DNA of 64,000 bases from Nitrospirales bacterium (GTDB lineage Bacteria; Nitrospirota; Nitrospiria; Nitrospirales; UBA8639): the NCBI GenBank assembly GCA_020027535.1, contig JAHRAK010000135.1, forward strand, positions 1 through 64,000, in the 5' to 3' direction. Positions 46,222-55,113 of this stretch are shown here, in pieces. Made by a program: the position numbers and the translations under genes. Position 1 is the first letter of the stretch. Every line of letters begins with the position of its first letter. The notes under the pieces were generated by a model. It did not search any database. It worked only from the letters and a program-made list of their open reading frames with translations, and had not been told where the DNA came from.

Positions 46222-48465
46222 ATGGAGCATGCACCGCCTCACGTGACACCGGAAGTGATTCAACGGCACGGCCTGACGGAGGAGGAATTCGAGCAGATTC
46301 TCACGCACCTGGGTCGTGAGCCGAACCTGACGGAACTCGGGATTTTTTCGGTGATGTGGAGCGAGCATTGTTCCTACAAAAGTTCCCGGATCCATTTGAA
46401 GCGATTTCCCACCGAAGGCGAGCGGGTGGTCCAGGGACCGGGAGAGAATGCCGGAGCCGTGGATATCGGCAATGGGCTCTCCGCCGTCTTTAAAATGGAG
46501 TCCCATAATCATCCTTCGTTTATCGAACCCTTTCAGGGCGCCGCGACCGGAGTCGGCGGGATCCTGCGCGACATTTTCACCATGGGCGCACGGCCGATCG
46601 CTTTGCTAGATTCCCTTCGATTCGGTGAACTGGACCTTCCCAAAAATCGTCATTTGCTGAAAGGCGTGGTTTCCGGCATCTCGTGGTACGGCAACTGTAT
46701 TGGAGTCCCCACCGTTGGTGGCGAAATCACCTTTAACGATATCTATGCCAAAAACCCCCTGGTCAACGTCTTTTGTCTCGGCATTGTGAAAACCGATCAA
46801 TTGCTTCGAGGCCAAGCCGGCGGTGTCGGCAACCCGGTGTTGTATATCGGCGCAAAAACCGGGCGTGACGGCATCCACGGGGCCACGATGGCTTCGGACA
46901 GTTTTGACGATGCTTCGGAACACAAGCGACCAAACGTGCAGGTCGGCGATCCTTTTCTTGAAAAATTGCTCCTGGAAGCCTGCCTGGAATTCCTGGACCA
47001 ACGTCTCCTGGTCGGCATTCAGGATATGGGGGCGGCCGGGCTCACGAGTTCATCATGTGAAATGGCCTCCCGGGCAGGAACGGGCATTGAACTGGAATTG
47101 GCCAACGTGCCTCGCCGCGAGCCGAATATGACGCCCTATGAATTGATGCTTTCGGAATCCCAGGAACGCATGTTACTCGTGGCCGAAGCCGGAAAAGAAG
47201 ACCGGGTTATTGCCATTTGCCAAAAATGGGGGATTGACGCGGCGGTGATCGGGAAGGTCACGGACGACGGGTTCGTGCGCGTAAAGGAGCAGGGAAGGGT
47301 GGTGGCCGAGATTCCCGCCAAGGCCCTGGTGGATGAGAGTCCCAAGTATGAGCGTCCGGCTAAGCCCCCCGAGTATCAGGAACTTCTGCAATCCCTGACG
47401 GTTGAAAATCTGCCTGATGTACAGGATGCCGGGAACGTCCTGCTCCGGTTACTGGATTCACCGACGATTGCCAGCAAAGCCTGGGTCTATCGACAATACG
47501 ACCACATGGTAGGCCTCAATACCATCGTCCGCCCGGGTTCGGATGCGGCCGTGGTGCGTATCAAAGACACGAACAAGGCCTTGGCCGTCACAACGGACGG
47601 CAACAGCCGGTACTGCCTCCTGAACCCATACATGGGCGGCACACTGGCCGTGGCGGAAGCAGCCCGGAATTTAGTGTGCTCGGGCGCGCAGCCCATTGGG
47701 GTGACGGATTGCCTGAATTTCGGAAACCCCGAACGACCGGACATCATGTGGCAGTTCGTGTTGGCCGTCGAAGGCATTGCCGATGCGTGCCGGACCTTTC
47801 ACGTCCCCATTGTCAGCGGGAACGTCAGCCTGTATAACGAAACTAACGGCCTGTCCATTTATCCCACGCCCATCATTGGCATGGTCGGGCTCATCGAGCC
47901 GGCCGAGCACGTGACCACTCAATGGTTTAAAAATCCCGGAGATAGGATTATTCTTTTAGGAGAGACCAAGGAAGATTTAGGTGGAACCGAATATTTGAAA
48001 GTCGTACATTATCGGGAGCAGGGGGCTCCTCCATGGATCAACCTTGAAACGGAAAAAGCCTTGCACAATTGCACGCTCCGATTGATTGCGGAAGGCGTGG
48101 TGCAATCGGCGCACGATTGTTCAGACGGGGGATTGGCCGTGACGGTGGCGGAATGTTGCCTTTCACCTCAGGTGGCCCAAGGCAAACCGTTGGGCGCGAC
48201 AATCCGGCTTGATTCAAACGGACTTCGGACGGACGAATTGCTCTTTGGCGAAAGTCCTTCACGCATCATTCTCTCGGTATCGCCCGCACAGGCCGAACAC
48301 GTGCTGGCCATAGCCCGTGAGCATGAGGTGCCCGCCCGGGATATTGGCACGGTCGGCGACGACCGTTTGATCGTCCATGTGAACGAGCACCCGACGGTCG
48401 ATATGCCGGTTACCTCATTATTCGAACAATGGAGCCGAAGTTTGGAATTGAAATTGTCAGCCTGA
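46222..48465 (+). CDS. purL: Phosphoribosylformylglycinamidine synthase, PurL subunit
   Basis: The ATP-dependent FGAM synthetase of purine synthesis, 747 residues. This is the short PurL type that works with separate PurS and PurQ, not the 1300-residue fused form; neither partner is in the window. Marks are [16 protein letters not shown] near 36-50, [24 protein letters not shown], and [10 protein letters not shown] with a C-terminal synthetase half. It is 28 bases upstream of purF and probably cotranscribed. Confidence 0.96.
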   Translation: MEHAPPHVTPEVIQRHGLTEEEFEQILTHLGREPNLTELGIFSVMWSEHCSYKSSRIHLKRFPTEGERVVQGPGENAGAVDIGNGLSAVFKMESHNHPSFIEPFQGAATGVGGILRDIFTMGARPIALLDSLRFGELDLPKNRHLLKGVVSGISWYGNCIGVPTVGGEITFNDIYAKNPLVNVFCLGIVKTDQLLRGQAGGVGNPVLYIGAKTGRDGIHGATMASDSFDDASEHKRPNVQVGDPFLEKLLLEACLEFLDQRLLVGIQDMGAAGLTSSSCEMASRAGTGIELELANVPRREPNMTPYELMLSESQERMLLVAEAGKEDRVIAICQKWGIDAAVIGKVTDDGFVRVKEQGRVVAEIPAKALVDESPKYERPAKPPEYQELLQSLTVENLPDVQDAGNVLLRLLDSPTIASKAWVYRQYDHMVGLNTIVRPGSDAAVVRIKDTNKALAVTTDGNSRYCLLNPYMGGTLAVAEAARNLVCSGAQPIGVTDCLNFGNPERPDIMWQFVLAVEGIADACRTFHVPIVSGNVSLYNETNGLSIYPTPIIGMVGLIEPAEHVTTQWFKNPGDRIILLGETKEDLGGTEYLKVVHYREQGAPPWINLETEKALHNCTLRLIAEGVVQSAHDCSDGGLAVTVAECCLSPQVAQGKPLGATIRLDSNGLRTDELLFGESPSRIILSVSPAQAEHVLAIAREHEVPARDIGTVGDDRLIVHVNEHPTVDMPVTSLFEQWSRSLELKLSA

Positions 48466-48493
48466 ATGGAGGTAGAGACTGAATTCTTGAGAT

Positions 48494-49954
48494 ATGAATA
48501 ATCCGCCAAAAGAAGCACGAACCTCTTTCCCTTTGGTTGCCCCGGACAAGTTTCATGATGAATGTGCGGTGTTCGGCATTTACGGGCATCGGGAAGCCGC
48601 GAATTTCACCTATCTGGGGTTGTATGCGCTACAGCATCGCGGGCAGGAAGGTTCCGGAATCGTCTCGTCGGATGAACGAAAGTTTTACATGGAAAAAGGC
48701 ATCGGGCTGGTCTCGGATATTTTCACAAAAAAAGAAATTCGTCGCCTGCGCGGGAACAAAGCCATCGGGCACAATCGGTATTCCACCGCCGGAGACGGCC
48801 ACCTTCGCAACGTCCAACCGCTTACCGTCAATTTCGCATTCGGAAACCTGGCCGTGGCACACAACGGCAATCTCACCAATGCCTGGATGCTCCGGAGCGA
48901 ACTCGAAGCCTATGGCGCCATTTTTCAATCCGATTCCGATACGGAAGTGATCATCCATCTGATGGCCCATTCCAAAGGAGATACCTTACTCGAACGATTG
49001 ACCGAAGCGCTCTCCCTGGTTCGAGGAGCCTATTCACTGGTGCTGCTGACCGATCACGACCTGATCGCCGTGCGGGACCCCTATGGGTTCCGGCCATTGT
49101 GTTTGGGAAAATTCAAAGACGCCTGGGTGGTCGCGTCAGAGACCTGTGCGTTTGATCTCATGGGAGGCGAGTTTATACGGGAAGTCGAGCCCGGAGAACT
49201 CATCGTCATCAACGACGAGGGGATGACCTCGCATCACCCGTTTATTCTTCCCGAACGTCCTGCAAAATGCGTCTTTGAGTACGTCTATTTTGCGAGGCCG
49301 GATTCCAAAATATTCGGCGACCACACCGTCTATCCCATTCGAAAAGCCCTGGGCCGGCAACTGGCCAAAGAAGCGCACGTGCCGGCCGACGTGGTTATTC
49401 CCGTCCCGGACTCCGGTGTGCCGGCGGCCTTGGGGTATGCGGAAGGGTCGGGGATTCCGTTTGAAATCGGGCTCATTCGCAACCATTATATCGGCCGGAC
49501 GTTTATCGAACCTGAACAATCCATTCGGCACTTTGGCGTAAAATTGAAATTAAACGTCGTGCCCGACGTCCTGAAAGGACGCCGCGTCGTGGTGGTGGAT
49601 GATTCCATCGTGCGTGGCACGACAAGCCGAAAAATCATCAAAATGATTCGAAACGCCGGAGTCAAGGAAGTACACGTACGCATCAGTTCTCCGCCGACGA
49701 TCGCTCCGTGTTTTTACGGCATTGACACGCCCACCCAAAAAGAACTGATCGGTTCGAGTCATTCCATCGAGGAAATCCGCAAATACATCACCGCCGACAG
49801 CCTTCAATACCTGAGCTTGGAAGGCATGCTGACCGCTGCCCCTGGTCGAAACGACCACTACTGTCATGCCTGCTTCACCGAACAATACCCCATTCCCTTC
49901 ACCAAAGCCGAAGAACAACAACTCGGCTTGTTTGATGCAAACGCTTCCAGATAA
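48494..49954 (+). CDS. purF: Amidophosphoribosyltransferase
   Basis: Commits PRPP to purine synthesis by transferring the glutamine amide; 486 residues. The catalytic Cys is C24, after a 23-residue propeptide that must be cut off, as in the Bacillus-type enzyme. The Ntn glutaminase segment is YALQHRGQEGSGI and the PRPP site VVVVDDSIVRGTTS. Cysteines in CFYGIDT and YCHACF near the C-terminus fit the 4Fe-4S cluster of that type. It is followed by A, C and composite C repeats. Confidence 0.96.
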   Translation: MNNPPKEARTSFPLVAPDKFHDECAVFGIYGHREAANFTYLGLYALQHRGQEGSGIVSSDERKFYMEKGIGLVSDIFTKKEIRRLRGNKAIGHNRYSTAGDGHLRNVQPLTVNFAFGNLAVAHNGNLTNAWMLRSELEAYGAIFQSDSDTEVIIHLMAHSKGDTLLERLTEALSLVRGAYSLVLLTDHDLIAVRDPYGFRPLCLGKFKDAWVVASETCAFDLMGGEFIREVEPGELIVINDEGMTSHHPFILPERPAKCVFEYVYFARPDSKIFGDHTVYPIRKALGRQLAKEAHVPADVVIPVPDSGVPAALGYAEGSGIPFEIGLIRNHYIGRTFIEPEQSIRHFGVKLKLNVVPDVLKGRRVVVVDDSIVRGTTSRKIIKMIRNAGVKEVHVRISSPPTIAPCFYGIDTPTQKELIGSSHSIEEIRKYITADSLQYLSLEGMLTAAPGRNDHYCHACFTEQYPIPFTKAEEQQLGLFDANASR

Positions 49955-49956
49955 TC

Positions 49957-49994
49957 TCCCTCTCCCCAAGGTGGGAGAGGGTTGGGTGAGGGGG
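49957..49994. repeat. Family A intergenic repeat, copy A3
   Basis: CCCTCTCCCC-AAG-GTGGGAGAGGG hairpin with GTTGGGTGAGGGGG tail, starting 3 bases after the purF stop. It may terminate purLF transcription. The whole 325-base gap to the next gene is filled by A and C repeats up to about 50130; the rest (to 50279) has no feature I recognise. Confidence 0.75.
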
Positions 49995-49996
49995 CA

Positions 49997-50032
49997 AAAG
50001 ATTCTGGATACCCGCTTTCGCGGGTATGACAG
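49997..50032. repeat. Family C intergenic repeat, copy C4
   Basis: AAAGATTCTGGATACCCGC-TTTC-GCGGGTATGACAG: hairpin CCCGC/GCGGG. It abuts A3, as C2 abuts A2. Confidence 0.7.
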
Positions 50033-50063
50033 ATTTTGGTATCTTTGATCCTTTTCCCCTTCC

Positions 50064-50129
50064 GTCATTCCCGACGCTTGTCCCCGACATTCGTAATCGG
50101 GGATCTAAATCGGGAATCCAGAGTCTTTT
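50064..50129. repeat. Family C intergenic repeat, copy C5 (composite)
   Basis: Outer arms CATTCCCGA ... TCGGGAATCCAGAGTC with a second hairpin unit inside, CCCCGA ... TCGGGG. The same nested layout is found in C7, so it is a distinct subfamily. Confidence 0.7.
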
Positions 50130-50279
50130 GTGTTTTGTTCACCTAAAAGGGCTTGTTTTAAGAGAACTGCCGGGGAACCGTCTAACCTCCACTAATTGCC
50201 CGCCTGAAAAATCGTGTGTTAAGATTCCGTATAGGCCTGCTGTCGCTTGCCTGCATTGCTTATCAAAGTGGAGGATGCC

Positions 50280-50813
50280 ATGAAACGCCAAATCTTTTTG
50301 CCGGTTACGCTTTCCATAGCCATGGTGACGATGGCCTGGGCCGGTGGGTTTTTTAAAGTCGGTGAACCGGCGCCGTCGTTTTCGCTCACCTCTGTCACGG
50401 GGAAACCCGTTTCACTGAAAGACTTACAAGGCAAAGTCGTGGTGCTTGGCCTGTTTCATATTTGCGAACCGTGTTTGATTCAAAGCACGAATTTGCAAAA
50501 AGTGCATGACGCCACGCGCGGCCAGAACGTCGCGGTGATCGGTGTGAACTCCTCGGGCGATTCCCGGGCCGACGTCCTGGAATTTCTCAGCGTCTTTCCC
50601 ATGAAAATCACGTATCCTTATCTCACGGACCCGGACCAGATTACCGACAAGTTGTACGGCGGAGGACGTTTTATTCCGAACGTGTATATCCTAGATCAAA
50701 ACGGCGTGATCCGGTGGCAACGAGTCGGCAATATGGACTTGGCGAACGATACGGCGATTCTGGATGAGGTCAATAAATTGTTGGGGGCATCTTCCGGATC
50801 GACCAGCTTATAG
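50280..50813 (+). CDS. Exported TlpA/peroxiredoxin-like thiol protein
   Basis: A 177-residue protein with a signal peptide (about 1-21, AWA) and a thioredoxin-fold TlpA/AhpC domain: PAPSFSLTSVTGKPVSLKDLQGK, the redox pair C62xxC65 (ICEPC) and FIPNVYILDQNGVIRWQRVG. It should reduce or oxidise thiols in the periplasm, for example in cytochrome c assembly. The ATG at 50280 has GTGGAGGA upstream, better than an ATG at 50247. Confidence 0.85.
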   Translation: MKRQIFLPVTLSIAMVTMAWAGGFFKVGEPAPSFSLTSVTGKPVSLKDLQGKVVVLGLFHICEPCLIQSTNLQKVHDATRGQNVAVIGVNSSGDSRADVLEFLSVFPMKITYPYLTDPDQITDKLYGGGRFIPNVYILDQNGVIRWQRVGNMDLANDTAILDEVNKLLGASSGSTSL

Positions 50814-50824
50814 ACAGGTGAATT

Positions 50825-51073
50825 ATGGCAACAAAATACGATCTTGCTGGTTGGCTAGTTGAAGCGTTGCAATCCTCGGGTGGTCAAGGTTCTATCGTGG
50901 ACCTGTGTAAGCACGTATGGAAGAACCATGAAGACGATCTTCGGGCGTCAGACGACCTCTTCTACACATGGCAATACGATATCCGTTGGGCAGCAACTGA
51001 ACTCAGAAAATCTGGGGAAATAAAGCCGGCTCATTTATCCCCGACGGGTATCTGGGAACTATCCGACGATTAA
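50825..51073 (+). CDS. Small helical protein, possible Mrr-N-like winged helix
   Basis: An 82-residue protein. The order of elements, an N-terminal helix (LAGWLVEALQSSGGQGSIVDLCKHVWKNH) and a C-terminal IKPAHLSPTGIWELSDD, resembles the N-terminal winged-helix domain found in Mrr-type proteins. There is no nuclease domain. It starts 11 bases after the redoxin stop. The base use looks like that of neighbours. Confidence 0.5.
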   Translation: MATKYDLAGWLVEALQSSGGQGSIVDLCKHVWKNHEDDLRASDDLFYTWQYDIRWAATELRKSGEIKPAHLSPTGIWELSDD

Positions 51074-51109
51074 TTCTTCATATGCAAATGTAAGGATTGA
51101 ATAGATCAA

Positions 51110-51349
51110 ATGGATGAGTTTGAAGAGGGGAAAGCAAAGTTCTGTGAACTGGTGAAGGGTATCGAGAGCACGGTCGAGGTGGTCATCCCCACCACTCCTT
51201 CCAATGGCCGGTTTTTGATTTCTCTGACCAAGGGAGCCAATCGAAAATTTATCACGGTGCCGGAAGACGATATTCTTGACCTGCCTTCGGAAGAGGACGT
51301 TCTTTCCAAAACGACGGCCATGCTACAGGAGGCGATCGCCGAGCTATGA
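51110..51349 (+). CDS. Small conserved hypothetical protein
   Basis: A 79-residue acidic protein, not recognised; beta-rich middle (RFLISLTKGANRKFITVPED) with helical ends. It overlaps the start of the following MBL-like gene by 4 bases (ATGA), so the two are coupled. It begins a run of poorly known genes. Confidence 0.6.
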   Translation: MDEFEEGKAKFCELVKGIESTVEVVIPTTPSNGRFLISLTKGANRKFITVPEDDILDLPSEEDVLSKTTAMLQEAIAEL

Positions 51350-51939
51350 AGCCGATTCTGCCGGGGATAGCCACGTGGTCGTGGTTTTCCGAGGAAAAAC
51401 AGATTCATTTTAACGGCCACCTGCTGGACGTGGGCGAACATCGAATCCTGGTCGATCCTCCGCCTCTCTCGGATGCCGATTTGTCGCAACTGAAGAATGC
51501 GGGGCAAGTCGATTACATTCTTCTCACCAATCGGGATCATGAACGGGAAAGCGCGACGTACAAAGACGCATTGAACACTCGCGTGTACGTTCCCCAGTCC
51601 GATGCCCCGGAAATGTCGGTGACTCCCGAAAAGACTTTTGTCGACGGAGAATTGCTGCCCGGCGGGATTTGGGTCGTGCACCTCTCTCATCAAAAGTCGC
51701 CGGGCGAATCGGCCCTGTTTCTCCAACAAGGACGTGGCATTCTTATTGTCGGCGATGCCTTGCTGGGCAAGCCTGAAGGGTCGGTGAGTATGTTGCCTGC
51801 CGAGAAGTACGCCGATCCCGTCAAGGCGCGTGAAGGATTGCGTCGATTGCTCAAATACAATTTTGATTCGCTCCTGGTCGGGGACGGGACCTCTATTTTG
51901 GCCGGCGCTAAAGCCGTTGTGGCGCAGGCGTTGGAATAG
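51346..51939 (+). CDS. Metallo-beta-lactamase-fold-like protein without the metal-binding motif
   Basis: A 197-residue protein. The order of elements is that of an MBL-fold hydrolase: FNGHLLDVGEHRILVDPPPL, then VDYILLTNRDHERES where the zinc motif HxHxDH should be, GGIWVVHLSHQKSPGES and GRGILIVGDALLG. Only NRDHERES remains of the motif, so most of the zinc ligands are lost. A DLR-type regulatory or sugar-lactone role is possible. It is coupled to the 79-residue gene upstream. Confidence 0.65.
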   Translation: MKPILPGIATWSWFSEEKQIHFNGHLLDVGEHRILVDPPPLSDADLSQLKNAGQVDYILLTNRDHERESATYKDALNTRVYVPQSDAPEMSVTPEKTFVDGELLPGGIWVVHLSHQKSPGESALFLQQGRGILIVGDALLGKPEGSVSMLPAEKYADPVKAREGLRRLLKYNFDSLLVGDGTSILAGAKAVVAQALE

Positions 51940-51997
51940 GCGGGAGCCATGGCCTCGTTGGTATGAAAGAGCCCATCGGTATATCTCTCTCTTTACC

Positions 51998-52099
51998 CGT
52001 CCCTCTACCCCACCGTCCCTCCCCTTGCAAAGGGGAGGCAAAGTCGAGCATGCCCCGCTGCTTCCCCTCCTTTGTAAGGAGGGGCGAGGGGAGGTAGAG
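51998..52099. repeat. Inverted pair of family B hairpins
   Basis: Left unit: hairpin CCTCCCCTT/AAGGGGAGG (52018-52038). Right unit (B1): hairpin CCCCTCCTT/AAGGAGGGG (52064-52084) with GCGAGGGGAGGTAGAG tail. The left unit carries the reverse of the tail (CCCTCTACC at 52001-52009), so the two face each other. It ends 21 bases before the GTG of the TPR gene. Confidence 0.7.
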
Positions 52100-52120
52100 C
52101 TCATATAGATTAAGACGACC

Positions 52121-52939
52121 GTGCGACAGTCTCATTCGGCACAACTCAACCAACGCGGCAATGACCATTTCTCGCGGGGCTTCTATACGGAGGCCTACGA
52201 GTGCTATGCCAGGGCGTTGGAAGCTGATCGAAAAAGCGGCGATCCCAGGGCCCTGTCGGCGACGTTGGGGAATCTCGGAAATATCTGTGCCGTCAGCGGC
52301 AAACGCCAACAAGCCCAGGAATATTATCAGGAGGTATTGGAACTGCAGAAGACAGTCGGGGACAACCGCGGGATCAGTGCGACGCTTGCCAATCTTGGCA
52401 ACTTGCACGTAGACACCGGTGAATGGGAACGAGGCCGCGCGTATTATCTCGAGGCCCTGGACAGAATGGAGTTGTTTGAAGACCACGCAGCCGAGGCGGT
52501 GTTGCTCTCCGATTTGGGGTTGGTTGCGAAGGAAACCCGGCACTTCGAGCAAGCCATGGACTATTATTCGAAGTCCATTACCTTGATGAAGCGAGTGGGC
52601 AATGACGCCGGTCAGGCCGATGTATTCAAGATGATGGCGCGGATGTACCTGGCATGGGAGCGTTATGATGATGCCATGGCTTGTGCGCAAACGAGTTTGG
52701 CCATTGCCAGGCGGCTTCGTGATGAACTGCGCATGGGTGGGGCTTGGTACGTGATGGCTGATTGCCATAACGCGAAGGGCTGTGAGGAGCAAGAAGCCCG
52801 ATTCCTTCATCGCGTGGTTCGCGTGGATCGAAAATACGGGTTGCCCAAGCTGGAAGAAAACACCAGGCGACTCGAGGCGCTTCGGACGAGGCTGCTGCAG
52901 AAGCGCACGAAATCAATGGCAGGGGAGGGCGCTTCATGA
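52121..52939 (+). CDS. TPR-repeat protein
   Basis: A 272-residue soluble protein built of about six tetratricopeptide repeats (such as ALSATLGNLGNICAVSGKRQQAQEYYQEVLEL and SATLANLGNLHVDTGEWERGRAYYLEAL), probably a protein-binding scaffold. The start is a GTG; no upstream ATG is in frame because the repeat lies there. The last 30 residues are charged. Its stop overlaps the next gene by 4 bases (ATGA), so the two are coupled. Confidence 0.8.
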   Translation: MRQSHSAQLNQRGNDHFSRGFYTEAYECYARALEADRKSGDPRALSATLGNLGNICAVSGKRQQAQEYYQEVLELQKTVGDNRGISATLANLGNLHVDTGEWERGRAYYLEALDRMELFEDHAAEAVLLSDLGLVAKETRHFEQAMDYYSKSITLMKRVGNDAGQADVFKMMARMYLAWERYDDAMACAQTSLAIARRLRDELRMGGAWYVMADCHNAKGCEEQEARFLHRVVRVDRKYGLPKLEENTRRLEALRTRLLQKRTKSMAGEGAS

Positions 52940-53364
52940 TTGACGGATCCCGCTGGCAATACGTCCAGGACCACCTGAAGCAAGCCAACGCAGACTTTAT
53001 CCAATATCAACCCGATGGGGCCTTGACTCTCGAATTGGATGATGAGGACTGGCAACTCGAAATCACACCGGCCGGATTGTTTGTGTGTCAGGCGGGGTAT
53101 GCCCTGGAAGACATGCAGAGCCTGCTGTCGGACGGCACGGCCGAAGACCTTGGAAGCGATGAACTCGCCAAGCAAGCCAAGTTTTGCATTCAACAAGTCG
53201 TCTCGAAATATCGTGATCGGCTCATCAAGGACGGCTTCAGCGAACGCGTCGAAATGAACGACGACTACGTCGCGGTATTTTTCGAGCGTCCGGTCGATTT
53301 CGACAATCTGTCGGAACTTGAGCAATTGATCGCGCGCTATCGACGGCAATTCGCCGCCACCTGA
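52936..53364 (+). CDS. Conserved hypothetical protein
   Basis: A 142-residue acidic protein, not recognised; alternating beta (TLELDDEDWQLEITPAGLFVC) and helical (ALEDMQSLLSDG) parts, with a C-terminal helix NLSELEQLIARYRRQFA. It overlaps the TPR gene by 4 bases and precedes a methyltransferase gene by 34 bases, so all three are likely on one transcript. Confidence 0.6.
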   Translation: MIDGSRWQYVQDHLKQANADFIQYQPDGALTLELDDEDWQLEITPAGLFVCQAGYALEDMQSLLSDGTAEDLGSDELAKQAKFCIQQVVSKYRDRLIKDGFSERVEMNDDYVAVFFERPVDFDNLSELEQLIARYRRQFAAT

Positions 53365-53398
53365 ACTCTTTCTCACCTCAACCTCAAAAGGAATTCTT

Positions 53399-54412
53399 AT
53401 GGATGCGCAACTTCCGGTTCGGACAATGGATGATTTTCGTGACGTCGTCTATAACTTTCGTTTAGCCCGTGTGTTTGCCACCGCACTGGATCTCGACCTC
53501 TTTACTCATATGGGGAACAGATTCTGGACGCCCAAGACCCTGGCCAAAACGTTGAAAGCCAATGAACGGGGAGTCGAAATTCTCCTTCGCAACCTGGAAA
53601 CTGCGGGCTTGCTCAAACGACGAGGAACGGCTTATGGCGTGGAAAAAGTCGGGCGCACGTATCTGAACCGGAACAGTCCTGCTTACCAGGGGGCCTATTT
53701 GGATCTGGTTCATCGCCAGTGGGAGAATTGGGCACAGCTTACCGATTCCGTCCGAACGGGCAAGCCGATCGAAGATGACGGGCCGGACGATCCGGAATAT
53801 CGGCAATCATTCACCTGGGCGATGCATCAACGTTCTGAAAGACCGGCCAAACAAGTGTCGGCACAACTTGACCTGAACAATGCAAAGACGCTGTTGGACG
53901 TTGGAGGAGGACCCGGCACGTATGCGTTGGCATTCCTGAAAAAAAATACCACGTTACAGGCGGGCGTCTGGGACCGTGCCCCGGCGCTTGAAGTCGCCAG
54001 GGAAATCGCCAAACCCTTACGGCACGGCAAACGGCTGTCCTATTACCCGGGCGATCTTTTTGACAATCCGGTCCCCGGAAAATTCGACGTGATGTGGGTG
54101 TCGAACGTGCTGCACATTTTTTCGCCGGCTGAAAACAAGACCCTGTTCCGAAAACTCAAACGCGCGCTCAATCCCGGCGGACGCATTCTGATTCAAGACA
54201 CGTTCCTCATGAACAAACCAGGGTTTGATACTCTAGACACCAATCTGTTCGCGATCACGATGCTCTTATTCACACCGACGGGGGATACCTACAGCGCTCA
54301 AGCCGTTCAAGAGTGGCTCAAGGCCAGCGGGCTCAAAAAAACCAAGTGCCTTCAATTAAAAAAAGGAACCGGCGATTGGGACGGGGTCATCATCGAGGGA
54401 AGAGTATCGTAG
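53399..54412 (+). CDS. O-methyltransferase-like enzyme with winged-helix dimerisation domain
   Basis: A 337-residue methyltransferase of the plant/bacterial O-methyltransferase type. Residues 1-95 are the winged-helix dimerisation domain (ALDLDLFTHMGN ... RGVEILLRNLETAGLLKRRG). The SAM site is TLLDVGGGPGTYAL near 165, then VMWVSNVLHIFSPAENKTLFRKLKRALNPGGRILIQDTF. This shape is used in quinone, carotenoid and antibiotic methylation. The substrate is not known. A convergent membrane-protein gene ends 15 bases after it. Confidence 0.85.
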   Translation: MDAQLPVRTMDDFRDVVYNFRLARVFATALDLDLFTHMGNRFWTPKTLAKTLKANERGVEILLRNLETAGLLKRRGTAYGVEKVGRTYLNRNSPAYQGAYLDLVHRQWENWAQLTDSVRTGKPIEDDGPDDPEYRQSFTWAMHQRSERPAKQVSAQLDLNNAKTLLDVGGGPGTYALAFLKKNTTLQAGVWDRAPALEVAREIAKPLRHGKRLSYYPGDLFDNPVPGKFDVMWVSNVLHIFSPAENKTLFRKLKRALNPGGRILIQDTFLMNKPGFDTLDTNLFAITMLLFTPTGDTYSAQAVQEWLKASGLKKTKCLQLKKGTGDWDGVIIEGRVS

Positions 54413-54427
54413 CTGCCGCATCTCAAT

Positions 54428-54805
54428 TTATACGGTGACAACCTGTCGTCCGCCGATCACAATGAGTAGAAAGTTGAATAGGGCAGTCAGGAGAATCAGG
54501 CCGACAAAGTGCAGTGAATCCATTTCAGAAGTGATGCTCTGTACAAATGTGGCAATGTCCAAGGCCAAGCCGATTGTTCCATACATCACCCCAACCATGG
54601 ACGTCCATCGTTTTCCGATCAGGCAGACTCCACCGACGAGCAAGGGAAGTCCGAATTGAAACCCGTACCAGATGGATCGATGGAGATCCGAAGTAAAGGC
54701 GCTCTCAGGTTGAAGGGCATCGGAGGCTATGGCGCTGACGAAAAGCCCGAAACAAATCGCTGCCATCAGGCGAGACATCCGGCTGCCTGCTCCGGTCTTG
54801 GTCAT
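54428..54805 (-). CDS. Four-helix membrane protein of unknown function
   Basis: About 125 residues from this ATG, with hydrophobic segments near 15-30, 45-62, 67-88 and 95-118. Not recognised. A shorter start at 54778 has a GGAG nearby; an upstream ATG at 54880 lies inside the repeat and is unlikely. It is convergent with the methyltransferase gene. Confidence 0.6.
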   Translation of the reverse strand: MTKTGAGSRMSRLMAAICFGLFVSAIASDALQPESAFTSDLHRSIWYGFQFGLPLLVGGVCLIGKRWTSMVGVMYGTIGLALDIATFVQSITSEMDSLHFVGLILLTALFNFLLIVIGGRQVVTV

Positions 54806-54857
54806 GAGAAATCCATGACTGGCACGTTGTAAAGTTTGTTCATTTCCGTGGAATAAT

Positions 54858-54992
54858 CCATATCTGTCATTCCCGCGCACGCGGGAATCCAGAGTCCGTA
54901 TCCTCGTGAACGAAGGGGAAAAACCTGGATTCCCGTATATCGCCTGGATCCCCGATCAAGTCGGGGACAAGCGTCGGGAATGACAGATATGG
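54858..54992. repeat. 135 bp element with perfect 18 bp terminal inverted repeats (C6 plus C7)
   Basis: The left end CCATATCTGTCATTCCCG (54858-54875) is repeated in reverse complement as CGGGAATGACAGATATGG (54975-54992). Inside are two family C units (54864-54897 and 54921-54987), the second with the nested CCCCGA/TCGGGG hairpin seen in C5. It could be a non-autonomous mobile element or a recombination product of two C repeats. Confidence 0.75.
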
Positions 54993-55113
54993 TGTCTTCA
55001 ACTTCTTATCCTGTCAACGACTGACTAATCGTTTCCCCTGCCCTCCGCCCTGCAATTCATTGACACTCAATTCGGCCAAGCCTAGAATGGCCGAAATTAC
55101 AAGGGGAGGGCGT

